From Alcaligenaceae bacterium (GTDB lineage Bacteria; Pseudomonadota; Gammaproteobacteria; Burkholderiales; Burkholderiaceae_B), in contig CANCRX010000179.1 of NCBI GenBank assembly GCA_947380655.1, positions 1-24,367 of the forward strand: a DNA stretch of 24,367 nucleotides, written 5' to 3'. Shown one piece after another: positions 1 to 8,298 of this stretch. The notes under the pieces are model-generated. The model did no database searches, was not told the DNA's origin, and worked only from the letters and a program-made list of their open reading frames with translations. The position numbers were made by a program, and so were the translations under genes. Numbering within the stretch: position 1 is the first letter of the stretch; every line of letters begins with the position of its first letter.

Positions 1-960
1 TTTTATGTCGCCGTGATTATCCTCGCAGTAGGGACCTCTTTAGCGGGATATTTTCCACTAAACGTCGGCATCATTCAGTGGTTTGAAAAAAAACGCGCGC
101 GCGCTCTCTCGACTGTCGGAGTTGGACTTGCACTGGGTGGGATTTGTGTCCCTCTGGTTGCGATCACCATGCAAACCTTTGGCTGGAGAGCCACTGCCTT
201 TGGCTCAGGCGTCCTTATCATTGTGCTGGGCATTCCTCTGGCCAGTGTGTTTCGCAAACGCCCCGAGGATTATGGCGAATACGTAGACGGCATTGATCCC
301 AGCTCAAAACCTAAAGAAAATACACCAGCGCTCGCTCGCGCTGAAACTAAAGCAGAGCCTTCATTTTCCACCATGCAGGCATTGCGTACACGCTCATTCT
401 GGCTACTCAGCGCGGGCCATGCCTTTGCACTGTTAGTCGTCACCGCAGTGAACGCGCATGCGATCAACCACATGCGCATTTCGCTCGACTACAGCATTTC
501 ACAAGCCGCGATCATTATTACCGTCATGACTGCTTTTCAGCTGGCTGGGGTATTAATCGGTGGATATCTCGGTGATAAATACCAAAAGAGATTACTTTGC
601 GCCGGGTGCATGATCATGCACGCAATTGGTTTGCTATTCCTGACTTTTGCGACGGGCAGAGGCGCCTTGATTGTTTTTGCTGTGCTGCATGGCCTGGCCT
701 GGGGTATTCGAGGACCTTTCATGCAAGCCATTCGGGCGGATTATTTTGGTCGGCAATCGATCGGTCAGATACTCGGGATCTCGGGAATTATTGTGGCGGT
801 TGGGCAATTTACTGGGCCACTGGTTGCAGGGGTGCTGGGTGATGCGACAGGTAACTATAAACTTGGTTTTACTGTGCTGGCGTTGACGGCCGCGACGGGT
901 TCGGTTTTGTTTTTGATGGCGCGTAAGCCGGCGTTTCCTGGGGTGGCTGTTAGTAAGTGA
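1..960 (+). CDS. MFS transporter, C-terminal part (5' end outside window)
   Basis: Inner-membrane major facilitator superfamily carrier; the substrate cannot be told. The reading frame is open from base 1 to the TGA at 958-960, so the gene begins before the window; the GTG at 13 is only the first possible start inside it. About 319 residues are visible, against roughly 400-430 for the family, so around 100 N-terminal residues are missing. What remains shows hydrophobic helices, the cytoplasmic loop signature WFEKKRARA near the start, a linker with RKRPEDYG (a motif I associate with oxalate/formate-antiporter-like MFS members), then a hydrophilic central loop and the second six-helix bundle with GGYLGDKYQKR, the repeated MFS loop motif. 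It is followed after 23 bp by a glycosyltransferase gene on the same strand. The MFS call is secure; the subfamily is a guess. Confidence 0.88.
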   Translation, partial: FYVAVIILAVGTSLAGYFPLNVGIIQWFEKKRARALSTVGVGLALGGICVPLVAITMQTFGWRATAFGSGVLIIVLGIPLASVFRKRPEDYGEYVDGIDPSSKPKENTPALARAETKAEPSFSTMQALRTRSFWLLSAGHAFALLVVTAVNAHAINHMRISLDYSISQAAIIITVMTAFQLAGVLIGGYLGDKYQKRLLCAGCMIMHAIGLLFLTFATGRGALIVFAVLHGLAWGIRGPFMQAIRADYFGRQSIGQILGISGIIVAVGQFTGPLVAGVLGDATGNYKLGFTVLALTAATGSVLFLMARKPAFPGVAVSK

Positions 961-983
961 TTAATTTTTAGTATTAAATACTC

Positions 984-2183
984 ATGACTACAGAGCACCT
1001 ACCGCGTAGGCCTCACCTGCTGATCGCCCTCTCTTCACATGGGTTTGGACATCTTTCCCAAGCAGCGCCTGTCATCAATCAACTACGTTTGCTCATGCCT
1101 GAGCTGCGCATCACAGTCCGCGGTACATTCCCTGCAGAGCAAATCAAACGACGTATTTTCGATCCTGACACGATCGAGTCATTCGCTGATGACTTTGGCA
1201 TGGTCATGCATCATGCGCTGAGTGTTGATATTGAGGCGAGCCTCTCTGCATATTTCAATGCACACAAGGACTGGCAAAAAAAAGTAGTAGACCTTGCTAT
1301 ACACTTGAAAGAAATTGAAGTCGACCTCGTCGTCTCAGATATCCCCTACCTCACCCTTGCTGCAGCGAAACACGCAGGGATCCCCTGCGTCGCGCTTTGC
1401 TCACTCAACTGGGCGGATATCCTTGAGCATTATTTGAAAAAATATCCGCTCATCGGAACAGATTCTGAACGCCGACTATTAGATCGAGAGCAGTCAAGCT
1501 TGATCGACACAATCCGCTCGGCCTACCAATCTGCCAGATATTTTTTACAACCTGCGCCGAGCATGGTCATGCAAGACCTGACAAACACATTAGCAATCGG
1601 CCCAGTCTGCACGCCAGGAGAAAAAAAACGCACGGAATTAAGAAAAAATATCGGAGTATCCGCAAATGCAATTGTAATTTTAGTTGGCATGGGAGGTATG
1701 GCCTATCCTGTGACACTAGATAACTGGCCCTCGGAAATCAATGGTCAAGCGCTTCATTACCTTGTACCTGAAGAAATGGTCACACTACCCGTCGCAGTCA
1801 CTCCAGAACAATTCAGGGATACAGACGCGCAGACCATCAATACGATATCGATCGAACAAACGCGACTGACTTACTCAGAGCTGGTTGCATCGGTTGACCT
1901 GATCATTACCAAGCCCGGATATGGCATGTTTGTCGAGGCCGCTGCAGCAGGTGTACCGGTACTTTATGTTGAGAGACCTGGCTGGCCAGAAGCAGAAGCA
2001 CTCACGGGCTGGTTGCAATCTATTGCGCATTGCGCGGAAATCACCTCAGAAACACTGCAACAGGGATTATTCACGCAGCAACTGACAGAGCTACTCAGCA
2101 AAGGTCACTATCCAGCCGTTCCACCAAGCGGTAATCTTCAGGCAGCGGGATTATTGCAGCGCATCCTCTTACATACCGAGTAG
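984..2183 (+). CDS. MurG/GT28-like glycosyltransferase, function unknown
   Basis: A 399-residue soluble GT-B-fold protein. The N-terminal Rossmann half has the glycine-rich loop SSHGFGHLSQ (about residues 17-26), as in MurG/UGT-like enzymes and in the N-terminal domain of L-arabinokinase-like proteins. The C-terminal half carries the nucleotide-sugar binding segment ITKPGYGMFVEAAAAG (about 306-322), followed by a proline-rich VPVLYVERPGWPE stretch. It therefore probably binds a UDP-sugar, but donor and acceptor cannot be read. It lies between the MFS gene and the Nramp-like gene (8 bp gap), not inside the polysaccharide block. No good Shine-Dalgarno precedes the ATG. Instead a short inverted repeat (AGTATT-A-AATACT, about 970-982) sits right before the start. 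The fold is confident, the reaction is not. Confidence 0.8.
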   Translation: MTTEHLPRRPHLLIALSSHGFGHLSQAAPVINQLRLLMPELRITVRGTFPAEQIKRRIFDPDTIESFADDFGMVMHHALSVDIEASLSAYFNAHKDWQKKVVDLAIHLKEIEVDLVVSDIPYLTLAAAKHAGIPCVALCSLNWADILEHYLKKYPLIGTDSERRLLDREQSSLIDTIRSAYQSARYFLQPAPSMVMQDLTNTLAIGPVCTPGEKKRTELRKNIGVSANAIVILVGMGGMAYPVTLDNWPSEINGQALHYLVPEEMVTLPVAVTPEQFRDTDAQTINTISIEQTRLTYSELVASVDLIITKPGYGMFVEAAAAGVPVLYVERPGWPEAEALTGWLQSIAHCAEITSETLQQGLFTQQLTELLSKGHYPAVPPSGNLQAAGLLQRILLHTE

Positions 2184-2191
2184 ACTGAAGC

Positions 2192-3484
2192 ATGCTCAGC
2201 CTCAATCAAATCTGGAGTCGCATTAAAAAGCACCCCATGTCACGTGTGGGGCCAGGTCTCATTACAGGCGTAGCCGACGACGACCCCAGCGGCATCGTCA
2301 CTTATTCACAAGCCGGTGCACAGTTTGGTCTGAATATGCTCTGGACCATGCCACTAGCCTATCCCCTCATGTCAGCCGTGCAAGCCATCTGCGCGCGAAT
2401 CGGCCGCGTCACAGGCAGAGGGCTCGCCGACAATATCAAACGCAGCTTCCACCCTGCAGTATTGTTTGGTGTGGTGTTTTTACTGCTGATCGCAAATACT
2501 TTAAATATTGCCGCAGACGTCGCCGCGATGGGTGAGGTCGCAGAACTGGTCACAGGACTTGATCGCCACCTGATGACGGCAGTATTTGTCTTTGCATCGC
2601 TCGCATTACAAATATTTGTTCCCTATCACCGGTACGTATTTTTTCTTAAATGGCTGACGTTATCGTTATTAGCCTATGCCGCAGTGTTGTTCACCGTTCA
2701 GGTTCCCTGGGGTGAGGTTTTCCTCAGAACATTCTGGCCGCAAATCGTATTCGATGCCAGTACAGCCGCAGTAGTCGTCGGAATATTTGGGACAACGATT
2801 AGTCCCTATTTGTTTTTCTGGCAGGCCTCCGAAGAAGTCGAAGACATGAATGCCAAGGCAGGATACGACACCGTAGGGGCTGCACCTCTGGTCATCAACG
2901 ATCGCGATGCAGTGCCTGAACTACGCAGAATCAGCTGGGATACCTGGAGCGGGATGCTCTACTCCAACCTCACTTCATATTTCATCATCCTGGCAACTGC
3001 TGTGACGCTCCACACTGCAGGCATCACCGATATCACCACCGCTGCTCAGGCCGCGAGTGCACTGAGACCGTTAGCTGGCGATTTTGCCTTTATCCTGTTT
3101 GCCGTCGGTATTCTAGGTGTTGGTTTGATCGGCGTCCCGGTGCTAGCTGGATCAGCAGCCTATGCACTAGCCGAAACAATGGGATGGGAGTGGGGCCTGG
3201 AGCGCACAGTAAAACAAGCAAAAGGTTTCTACGGAATCATCGCCATCAGCGTGCTGGCTGCACTTGCGATTCAATACTCCCCGATCAGTCCGATGAAAGC
3301 CTTGTTCTGGAGTGCGGTGATTAATGGAGTTGTAGCTGTACCGCTATTGGTTGTGATTCTGTTACTTGCCTCCAAAGAGTCCGTGATGGGGAAATATGTC
3401 GCCCCACGATCCTTACAGATCATGGGGTGGATCACTACAGGGGTAATGGGGTTTGCTGCGATCTGGATGTTTATACCAGGCTGA
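2192..3484 (+). CDS. Nramp-related divalent metal transporter
   Basis: Polytopic inner-membrane protein of 430 residues, about eleven helices, in the SLC11/Nramp superfamily: PGLITGVADDDPSG (about 21-34) is the unwound TM1 segment and GIFGTTISPYLFFW (about 197-210) the TM6 segment. Canonical Nramps have DPGN in TM1 and MPH in TM6. Here they read DPSG and SPY, so the Asp (D31) is kept while the Asn, Met and His are replaced. From the family this implies a changed substrate, possibly Mg2+ or another hard cation rather than Mn2+/Fe2+. That is inference. The gene starts 8 bp after the glycosyltransferase stop; an in-frame ATG at codon 16 (MSRVGPG) is an alternative start. It is convergent with the Bug gene, with a 34 bp gap and no clear terminator. 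Confidence 0.9.
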   Translation: MLSLNQIWSRIKKHPMSRVGPGLITGVADDDPSGIVTYSQAGAQFGLNMLWTMPLAYPLMSAVQAICARIGRVTGRGLADNIKRSFHPAVLFGVVFLLLIANTLNIAADVAAMGEVAELVTGLDRHLMTAVFVFASLALQIFVPYHRYVFFLKWLTLSLLAYAAVLFTVQVPWGEVFLRTFWPQIVFDASTAAVVVGIFGTTISPYLFFWQASEEVEDMNAKAGYDTVGAAPLVINDRDAVPELRRISWDTWSGMLYSNLTSYFIILATAVTLHTAGITDITTAAQAASALRPLAGDFAFILFAVGILGVGLIGVPVLAGSAAYALAETMGWEWGLERTVKQAKGFYGIIAISVLAALAIQYSPISPMKALFWSAVINGVVAVPLLVVILLLASKESVMGKYVAPRSLQIMGWITTGVMGFAAIWMFIPG

Positions 3485-3518
3485 GGCTCAGGTCAGTCAA
3501 GCGCCTTAGCCCAACATA

Positions 3519-4511
3519 TCAATCCAGTTTCACATTCGCGTCCTTTACAACCTGCCCCCAGCGCTCATAATCAGCTTTTAACTGTGCAGCAAACTCTTCA
3601 GGTTTATTCGCGACTGGCTCAAAAGAGCTTTTCAGATAGCGCTCCCGAACCTCAGGGATCTGCATCACCGCAGCAATCTCGCGCTGTAACTTATCAATGA
3701 TAGGTTTCGGTGTCTTTGCAGGCGCGAGCAGTCCATACCAGGACGTCACAGCAAAATCTTTGACACCCGCCTCGGTAAACGTCTGCACATCGGGCAAGCT
3801 TAAAGACCTCGTATTCCCCGATACCGCGATAGGCACTAACCTGCCTGCCGTGATGTGCGCCATGACGGTTGGCACCACCGTCACAATCATTGGTATCTGC
3901 CCTGCAGCCACATCGGTCACCGCCTGACCGCCGCCTTTGTAAGGAATATGCTGCAGCTTCATTCCTGTACGTAAGGCTAACAATTCACCTGCAAGGTGTG
4001 TGCTCGATCCCTGGCCCGTCGAACCGAACTCCATGGGATTAGGCAAGGACTTTGCATACGTCACCAGCTCTTTGAAATTTTTGGCTGGCACTTTGTTATT
4101 CACGGCCAATACGATCGTTGCATCGTTGAGTTTGGTGATTGGTTCAAAATCGGTCAGGGTATTGAAGGGTGCTTTGAGCAGGTGCGGCGCAACCACCACC
4201 GTGCCATCAAACACCATGACTAGGGTATAACCATCGGGCGCAGCGGTCGCGGCCATCTGCGCGCCGATAAACCCAGAGGCACCGGGCTTGTTTTCTACAA
4301 TAATGGGTTGCTTGAGACGCTCTGCGAGCTTGTCACTCATGTAGCGCACCACTGCATCCCCTCCGCCACCGGGTGCATAGGGGACGATGATGCGAACTGG
4401 TTTGTTGGGATAGTCTGCAACAGCATTTTGTGCAAGTGCAACCGAAGTTTGCCAAAAAGCAAATGCTAGGAGTAAAAGTTGCCCACCCCAAGATTTCAAT
4501 ATTTTTTTCAT
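3519..4511 (-). CDS. Bug/TctC-family periplasmic substrate-binding protein
   Basis: A 330-residue secreted binding protein of the tripartite tricarboxylate transporter type. The N-terminus is a signal peptide: positive MKK, hydrophobic core LLLLAFAFW, and a likely cut after A27 (ALA|QN). The mature part opens with the family hallmarks YPNKPVRIIVPYAPGGGGD and VENKPGASGFIGA, followed by PDGYTLVM and GTVVVAPHL. Bug proteins bind carboxylates and similar small metabolites; the ligand is not readable. No TctA/TctB membrane partners are in the window, so it is an orphan, as is very common in Burkholderiales. The ATG is preceded by AGGT at 8 nt spacing, and this Shine-Dalgarno overlaps the stop codon of the DinB-like remnant upstream, so the two were probably cotranscribed. 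Confidence 0.95.
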   Translation of the reverse strand: MKKILKSWGGQLLLLAFAFWQTSVALAQNAVADYPNKPVRIIVPYAPGGGGDAVVRYMSDKLAERLKQPIIVENKPGASGFIGAQMAATAAPDGYTLVMVFDGTVVVAPHLLKAPFNTLTDFEPITKLNDATIVLAVNNKVPAKNFKELVTYAKSLPNPMEFGSTGQGSSTHLAGELLALRTGMKLQHIPYKGGGQAVTDVAAGQIPMIVTVVPTVMAHITAGRLVPIAVSGNTRSLSLPDVQTFTEAGVKDFAVTSWYGLLAPAKTPKPIIDKLQREIAAVMQIPEVRERYLKSSFEPVANKPEEFAAQLKADYERWGQVVKDANVKLD

Positions 4512-4517
4512 TTTGAT

Positions 4518-4918
4518 TTACCTATCCCAAACTTCATCCGGCACGGGTAATCCGGCCAAATCTTCTGAAGTGAGCGCACGGTCGGGCTCAATGCCATAGG
4601 TTTGCAACATCAGGATCAACTGTCTGGTGTGCTGTGCAGAATGCCATGCAGTCCGCTCAAGCACATCGTGCATAGTCCTTCGGCCATAATAAGTTGGCAC
4701 CAGGTAGCTCAGCGAACGATCTTGTTCACTTGCCCACCAGGCAAGCAGCTGCTCGCGGATGTTTAACCCCCAGTCGCAATGTCGTCACCCGTCCATTCTG
4801 CAGGCGGTACATCGTTAAAGCCCTCAAATCCGTGCGGCGGTTGAGGGTTGCATGATTCTTGTAGTCTCCGTTTATTACACTTATTTTTAAGCGCTTTTAT
4901 ATTTTGTATATTTTCCAT
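4518..4918 (-). pseudogene. DinB-family protein remnant, frameshifted
   Basis: Two minus-strand frames together read as one DinB-superfamily protein. The first runs from ATG 4918-4916 and includes PQPPHGFEGFNDVPPAEWTG, ending with DDIATGG and a TAA at 4765-4763. The second is open from 4784 to the stop at 4518 and reads RHCDWGLNIREQLLAWW, then PTYYGRRTMHDVLERTAWHS and QHTRQ. The HxxxH of WHSAQH and the His of HCDW are the expected metal ligands. The frames overlap at about 4773-4787, so a net loss of 1 nt (mod 3) breaks the gene. The first 20 or so residues (MENIQNIKALKNK...) are AT-rich and unlike the rest, so the true N-terminus also seems lost. The fragment 4518-4700, starting at an internal GTG, is not a natural gene. 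The Bug gene starts 6 nt downstream. Confidence 0.75.
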
Positions 4919-4998
4919 AGCTTATGACAGGAATCCCTCGTTGGCAAAAATAGCTGCGAATCCATAGCCTGAAATAGCCCTTAAAATAGTAATTAAAG

Positions 4999-5039
4999 AA
5001 TTTTGCTCACCATAAATTTTGCTCAATGAAATTTTGAGC
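4999..5039. promoter_or_regulatory. Direct plus inverted repeat upstream of wecB (possible operator)
   Basis: The 11-mer AATTTTGCTCA occurs at 4999-5009 and again at 5015-5025, a 16 bp period. The second copy runs into an inverted repeat, GCTCAA (5021-5026) facing TTGAGC (5034-5039), with a 7 nt loop. It lies 31 bp before the wecB start in the divergent gap 4919-5069. Repeated half-sites like these can be a regulator's binding site or a weak leader hairpin. I could not identify a convincing -35/-10 pair in this gap. Confidence 0.35.
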
Positions 5040-5069
5040 TGCGTCAGAAAGTAAAGCCAACGGACTTCA

Positions 5070-6215
5070 ATGAAAATCCTTATCGTTTTCGGTACACGCC
5101 CTGAAGCCATCAAAATGGCTCCACTGGTGCATGCCTTTAAAGCCCATACTGAATTCGAAACCGTCGTTTGCGTCACCGCCCAGCATCGCCAGATGCTCGA
5201 TCAGGTTCTCAATATTTTTGAGATTCAGCCTGATATTGACCTTGATTTGATGCGTTCAGGGCAAGATTTGTTTGACGTGACGAGCTCGGTACTGCTCGGT
5301 ATGCGCGAGGTGCTTAAACAACAAAAACCTGATGCCGTGCTCGTGCACGGCGATACCACGACCGCCTACGCTACTGCGACAGCTGCTTTTTATGCAGGGA
5401 TTCCCGTCGGTCACGTGGAGGCGGGTCTCAGGACCCACGATATCCACTCGCCTTTCCCTGAAGAATTCAATCGGCAAGTCGTCACCAAAATCGCTACCTG
5501 GCATTTCGCACCGACCCCATCGAGTCAACAAAACCTGCTCGATGAAAAAATCAAAGCAGCAGACATTACCGTCACCGGCAATACTGTGATCGACGCCTTA
5601 TTCTGGGTGCTTGAGCGTATCGAGTCCCAACCTGATCGCCTTGCAAACATCGAGAAATTTTTAAATTCAAAATTATCCTTTGTCTGGAATTCAGATAAGA
5701 CAGCGACTGCGGAAAAATTCGTTCTCATTACCGGCCATCGTCGTGAGAATTTTGGTGCAGGATTCCTGTCGATCTGCGAGGCGATCAAACAACTCGCGAC
5801 CGCTCACCCAGTAGTGCACTTTGTTTATCCCGTGCACCTAAATCCCAACGTACAAAAACCCGTATTCGAATTAATCAACGGTTATGACAATATCCATTTA
5901 ATTGACCCGCTCGAATACGAACCCTTTGTTTATCTACTCAAGCACGCGTATTTAGTACTCACCGATAGCGGTGGCATTCAAGAGGAGGCGCCATCGCTTG
6001 GTAAGCCTGTATTGGTCATGCGCGATGTCACAGAGCGTCCTGAAGCGGTGGAGGCGGGTACGGTGAGACTAGTGGGTGCAGATACCGCAAAGATTGTCAG
6101 TAACGTTTCAGAGTTATTGAGCAACCAACTCAGCTACGAGGAAATGTCTAAGGCGCATAACCCCTATGGTGACGGCAAAGCGTCCGAACGTATTGTTGAG
6201 GTATTCCAGTCGTGA
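5070..6215 (+). CDS. wecB: UDP-N-acetylglucosamine 2-epimerase (non-hydrolysing)
   Basis: Cytoplasmic enzyme converting UDP-GlcNAc to UDP-ManNAc, a precursor for surface polysaccharides. The 381 residues match the family length. Visible signatures are FGTRPEAIKMAPL (R10, K15), VHGDTTT (D95), GHVEAGLRT (E117), PFPEEFNR (E131), TGHRRENFG (His 223, equivalent to His213 of the E. coli enzyme after an insertion) and DSGGIQEEAPSLGKPVLVMR with RPEAVEAGT near the end. K15, D95, E117 and E131 even keep the numbering I recall for E. coli WecB. It is the first gene of the polysaccharide region and overlaps the next gene by 4 nt. Only a weak GGA precedes the ATG. A UDP-FucNAc-type epimerase (WbjD/FnlC) is homologous, but the sequence reads as WecB. 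Confidence 0.95.
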   Translation: MKILIVFGTRPEAIKMAPLVHAFKAHTEFETVVCVTAQHRQMLDQVLNIFEIQPDIDLDLMRSGQDLFDVTSSVLLGMREVLKQQKPDAVLVHGDTTTAYATATAAFYAGIPVGHVEAGLRTHDIHSPFPEEFNRQVVTKIATWHFAPTPSSQQNLLDEKIKAADITVTGNTVIDALFWVLERIESQPDRLANIEKFLNSKLSFVWNSDKTATAEKFVLITGHRRENFGAGFLSICEAIKQLATAHPVVHFVYPVHLNPNVQKPVFELINGYDNIHLIDPLEYEPFVYLLKHAYLVLTDSGGIQEEAPSLGKPVLVMRDVTERPEAVEAGTVRLVGADTAKIVSNVSELLSNQLSYEEMSKAHNPYGDGKASERIVEVFQS

Positions 6216-6667
6216 CGATCGAAGCTGTCCGTGAATTTTTTGCTATCCGTAACCTTGATCTCCCACTCATCGAGCTTGAGGAAAATACCGCCACCGTCGC
6301 TCTTGCAGCGCAAGCTCATGGTGTTGAACCTGGTCGGATAGCAAAAACGTTAGCGTTCAGACTTGGCGATGGCCGTGTTGTTCTGGTTGTCGCTGCTGGC
6401 GATGTTCGTGTGAGTCACGGCAAATTTAAAGCGGTGTTTGGCAAAGGGAAAATGCTGAATGCCGAGGATGTGGTTGCATTAACAGGGCATCCTGTGGGTG
6501 GAGTCTGTCCGTTTGGATTGGCTGAGCCGCTGCCTGTTTATCTGGATGCTTCGCTTAAGGCTTATGACGAGGTACTGCCGGCTGCAGGGTCTGTGAATAG
6601 TGCGGTAAGAATCAGGATTGAGTTGCTTGCGGAAATCACGGAAGGTGAGTGGGTGGATGTTTGTTGA
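6212..6667 (+). CDS. YbaK/ProX-type aminoacyl-tRNA deacylase
   Basis: A 151-residue single-domain protein of the YbaK/EbsC superfamily, whose members hydrolyse mischarged aminoacyl-tRNA in the cytoplasm. Expected features are the conserved lysine in GRIAKTLAF (K45), VVAAGDVRVSHGKF, and the glycine loop GHPVGGVCPFGL preceding PVYLDASLK. A late GSVNSAVRI segment matches the usual C-terminal substrate pocket. Which mischarged tRNA it clears (Cys-tRNAPro, Ala-tRNAPro or another) cannot be decided. It starts with GTG inside the wecB stop (4 nt overlap, GAGG about 10 nt upstream), so it is translationally coupled. A housekeeping gene in a polysaccharide operon is probably chance. It is convergent with the next gene across 47 bp without a recognisable terminator. 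Confidence 0.9.
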   Translation: MTIEAVREFFAIRNLDLPLIELEENTATVALAAQAHGVEPGRIAKTLAFRLGDGRVVLVVAAGDVRVSHGKFKAVFGKGKMLNAEDVVALTGHPVGGVCPFGLAEPLPVYLDASLKAYDEVLPAAGSVNSAVRIRIELLAEITEGEWVDVC

Positions 6668-6714
6668 GCGAGCAATCAACTGGCATTACCCCTCATACTA
6701 TTCATACAAAAATA

Positions 6715-8196
6715 TCAATTTTGAACTTCCAACAAATAACATTTTGGAATCAAACAATTACCGACTTTGACAAATTTCCAACTAAAGCTAGTATTCGTGC
6801 TTAATTCAATCAAGCATTGATCAGGATCTGCACCAATACATACCGCAGAGGTTTTTTTACCTTGGTGCATTTCACGGACAATTAAACTATCCATCTCTGC
6901 CTGATTAACTTTGCCTCGGTAGGACGCCCCATAAAACCACGGAGTACCATCAACATCCTTCCGTCTATCCGTGCTTTGAATTCGGAATAAAGCGGGCCAA
7001 ACTTGCCAATAACCGCCCGTTAAAATTCTGGAATTTGTTGCGGACATGTATTGTCCAACTCCATCATAGCCATTTGAACTGTGCCAGTACGGCATCGGTA
7101 TGTATGGCCTCACTATGATCAGAGAAATTGCTGCTAACAGAAACCCTAAAATAGAAAATAAAAATTTATTTTTCAAAGAAAAAAATATTTCTGTTATTTG
7201 TAATGATATGAAAACTATCACTGTTAACAAAGTTGGATAAAAATAACGAAAGTGAAAATCATTGCGAGAAGCCCACGAGCTCAACGCAAATATCATCCAC
7301 CAAAATAAGGCAAATACTAGAGCCATCAACATTAATAAGTTAACTCTGGATTTAAGGATATTTTTAAACGCTAATAGTTTTACCAATACTCCTGCACTAA
7401 CCATCGCGACCAAAATATTTAATCGCTCAGTACCTTGCTCAAAACTTAGAAGCGAAGACCTCAGCCCTTCAGACAACATTCCAATATTATTGAATTGGAC
7501 ATAATTTTCATGAGGAACATTTGAATGTTTACTTAAAAATAACCAGAAAAAGAAAAAACCACCTGCCAACACTGGAATAATAAAAATCTTCCATTTAGGT
7601 ACAAATGTAAAAAACATCACGAAAGAAGCACAGCTCACAAGCAAGATGCTCGGGTTCATACCGGTAGCTACGAACATGAGAAAAAATACAGCACAAAAAG
7701 AAAATAACTCTAATTTTCTTTTTATTAGAACTGACCATGCCCAACCTAAAAATAAAAAAGAAATGCTGTAGGGTTGTGCCGAGTATGCAAAGACATAAAC
7801 GCCTTTTTTATTCAAAACTAAGACGCTTACTAAAACTAAAGTAATGAAAAAAATGAGTCTGTATATTCCAATATTTTTACCATCTAACTTTGCAAAAGTG
7901 TCACTGAGCAACTCGAGCAAAAGAAAGTACGAGGCTCCTGAAGTTAAAATTATTAATAGTAAATTTGCAGTTGGTGATTGAATCCAGGAATATAAAAAAG
8001 GTAAAAAATTAAGGTATCTATCTTGACCCCAATAAAAAAGGGTTACTTTGTGAGTAGACATCAAAGATTGCAGAATCGTGTCTGCTTCATAGTTTGTTGG
8101 CACAGCCCAATTGACACAAACTATCGACAAAAGTAGCGCAGCAAAAATCGTAAACGTTCTAGAAGAAACTAGCTGCATGATTTTGTCAGTAAGCAT
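6715..8196 (-). CDS. Multi-pass membrane protein, probable GT-C-type glycosyltransferase
   Basis: A 493-residue integral membrane protein with about 10-12 helices and a hydrophilic C-terminal domain of roughly 100 residues that should be periplasmic. The first loop after TM1 is acidic and conserved-looking: NYEADTILQSLMS (about 35-47), then FYWGQDRYLNFLPF (about 54-67). An acidic pair in the first periplasmic loop is typical of GT-C enzymes that use polyprenyl-phosphate sugars, so a periplasmic sugar transferase is the best guess. I do not recognise the exact family; an O-antigen glucosyltransferase-like or oligosaccharyl-transferase-like role would fit equally. It is the last gene of an AT-rich minus-strand run, starts 1 nt after a candidate small ORF, and has no Shine-Dalgarno of its own. 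Base composition is very AT-rich (9 G/C in 60 at 7141-7200). Confidence 0.65.
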   Translation of the reverse strand: MLTDKIMQLVSSRTFTIFAALLLSIVCVNWAVPTNYEADTILQSLMSTHKVTLFYWGQDRYLNFLPFLYSWIQSPTANLLLIILTSGASYFLLLELLSDTFAKLDGKNIGIYRLIFFITLVLVSVLVLNKKGVYVFAYSAQPYSISFLFLGWAWSVLIKRKLELFSFCAVFFLMFVATGMNPSILLVSCASFVMFFTFVPKWKIFIIPVLAGGFFFFWLFLSKHSNVPHENYVQFNNIGMLSEGLRSSLLSFEQGTERLNILVAMVSAGVLVKLLAFKNILKSRVNLLMLMALVFALFWWMIFALSSWASRNDFHFRYFYPTLLTVIVFISLQITEIFFSLKNKFLFSILGFLLAAISLIIVRPYIPMPYWHSSNGYDGVGQYMSATNSRILTGGYWQVWPALFRIQSTDRRKDVDGTPWFYGASYRGKVNQAEMDSLIVREMHQGKKTSAVCIGADPDQCLIELSTNTSFSWKFVKVGNCLIPKCYLLEVQN

Positions 8197-8197
8197 T

Positions 8198-8287
8198 TTA
8201 TGAGACTATTAAAAAATATCGTGATAAAAAAAATATCAACGCCAACAAAACGATAAGCACACACCCTAAGAGTGCATGAAAAATCAC
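8198..8287 (-). CDS. Candidate small hydrophobic ORF (29 aa)
   Basis: A GTG-started ORF fills the gap between the two large membrane-protein genes: it begins 11 nt after the stop of the upstream gene and ends 1 nt before the ATG of the downstream one. The product would be almost entirely one membrane helix (VLIVLLALIFFL in the middle) with few charges. An AGG directly abuts the GTG, which is too close for a normal ribosome site. Hydrophobic frames arise easily in AT-rich DNA, so this may be chance. If real, it would couple translation into the downstream gene, which lacks its own Shine-Dalgarno. Confidence 0.25.
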   Translation of the reverse strand: MIFHALLGCVLIVLLALIFFLSRYFLIVS

Positions 8288-8298
8288 CCTGTAATTTA

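Noticed and set aside
4518..4700. A 60-residue intact gene starting at GTG 4700
   Set aside because: The DinB-like sequence continues in frame well upstream of this GTG, so it is a fragment of a broken longer gene.
4919..5069. JUMPstart/ops element expected before a polysaccharide operon
   Set aside because: Neither the GGCGGTAG core nor a close variant is present here, nor did I see one before the other operons.
4922..5176. 84-residue minus-strand ORF spanning the gap and the wecB start
   Set aside because: It overlaps the well-supported start of wecB, has no recognisable domain and no Shine-Dalgarno; a chance frame.
6668..6714. Possible bidirectional terminator between the convergent ybaK-like and membrane-protein genes
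   Set aside because: No stem of useful length followed by a T-run on either strand.
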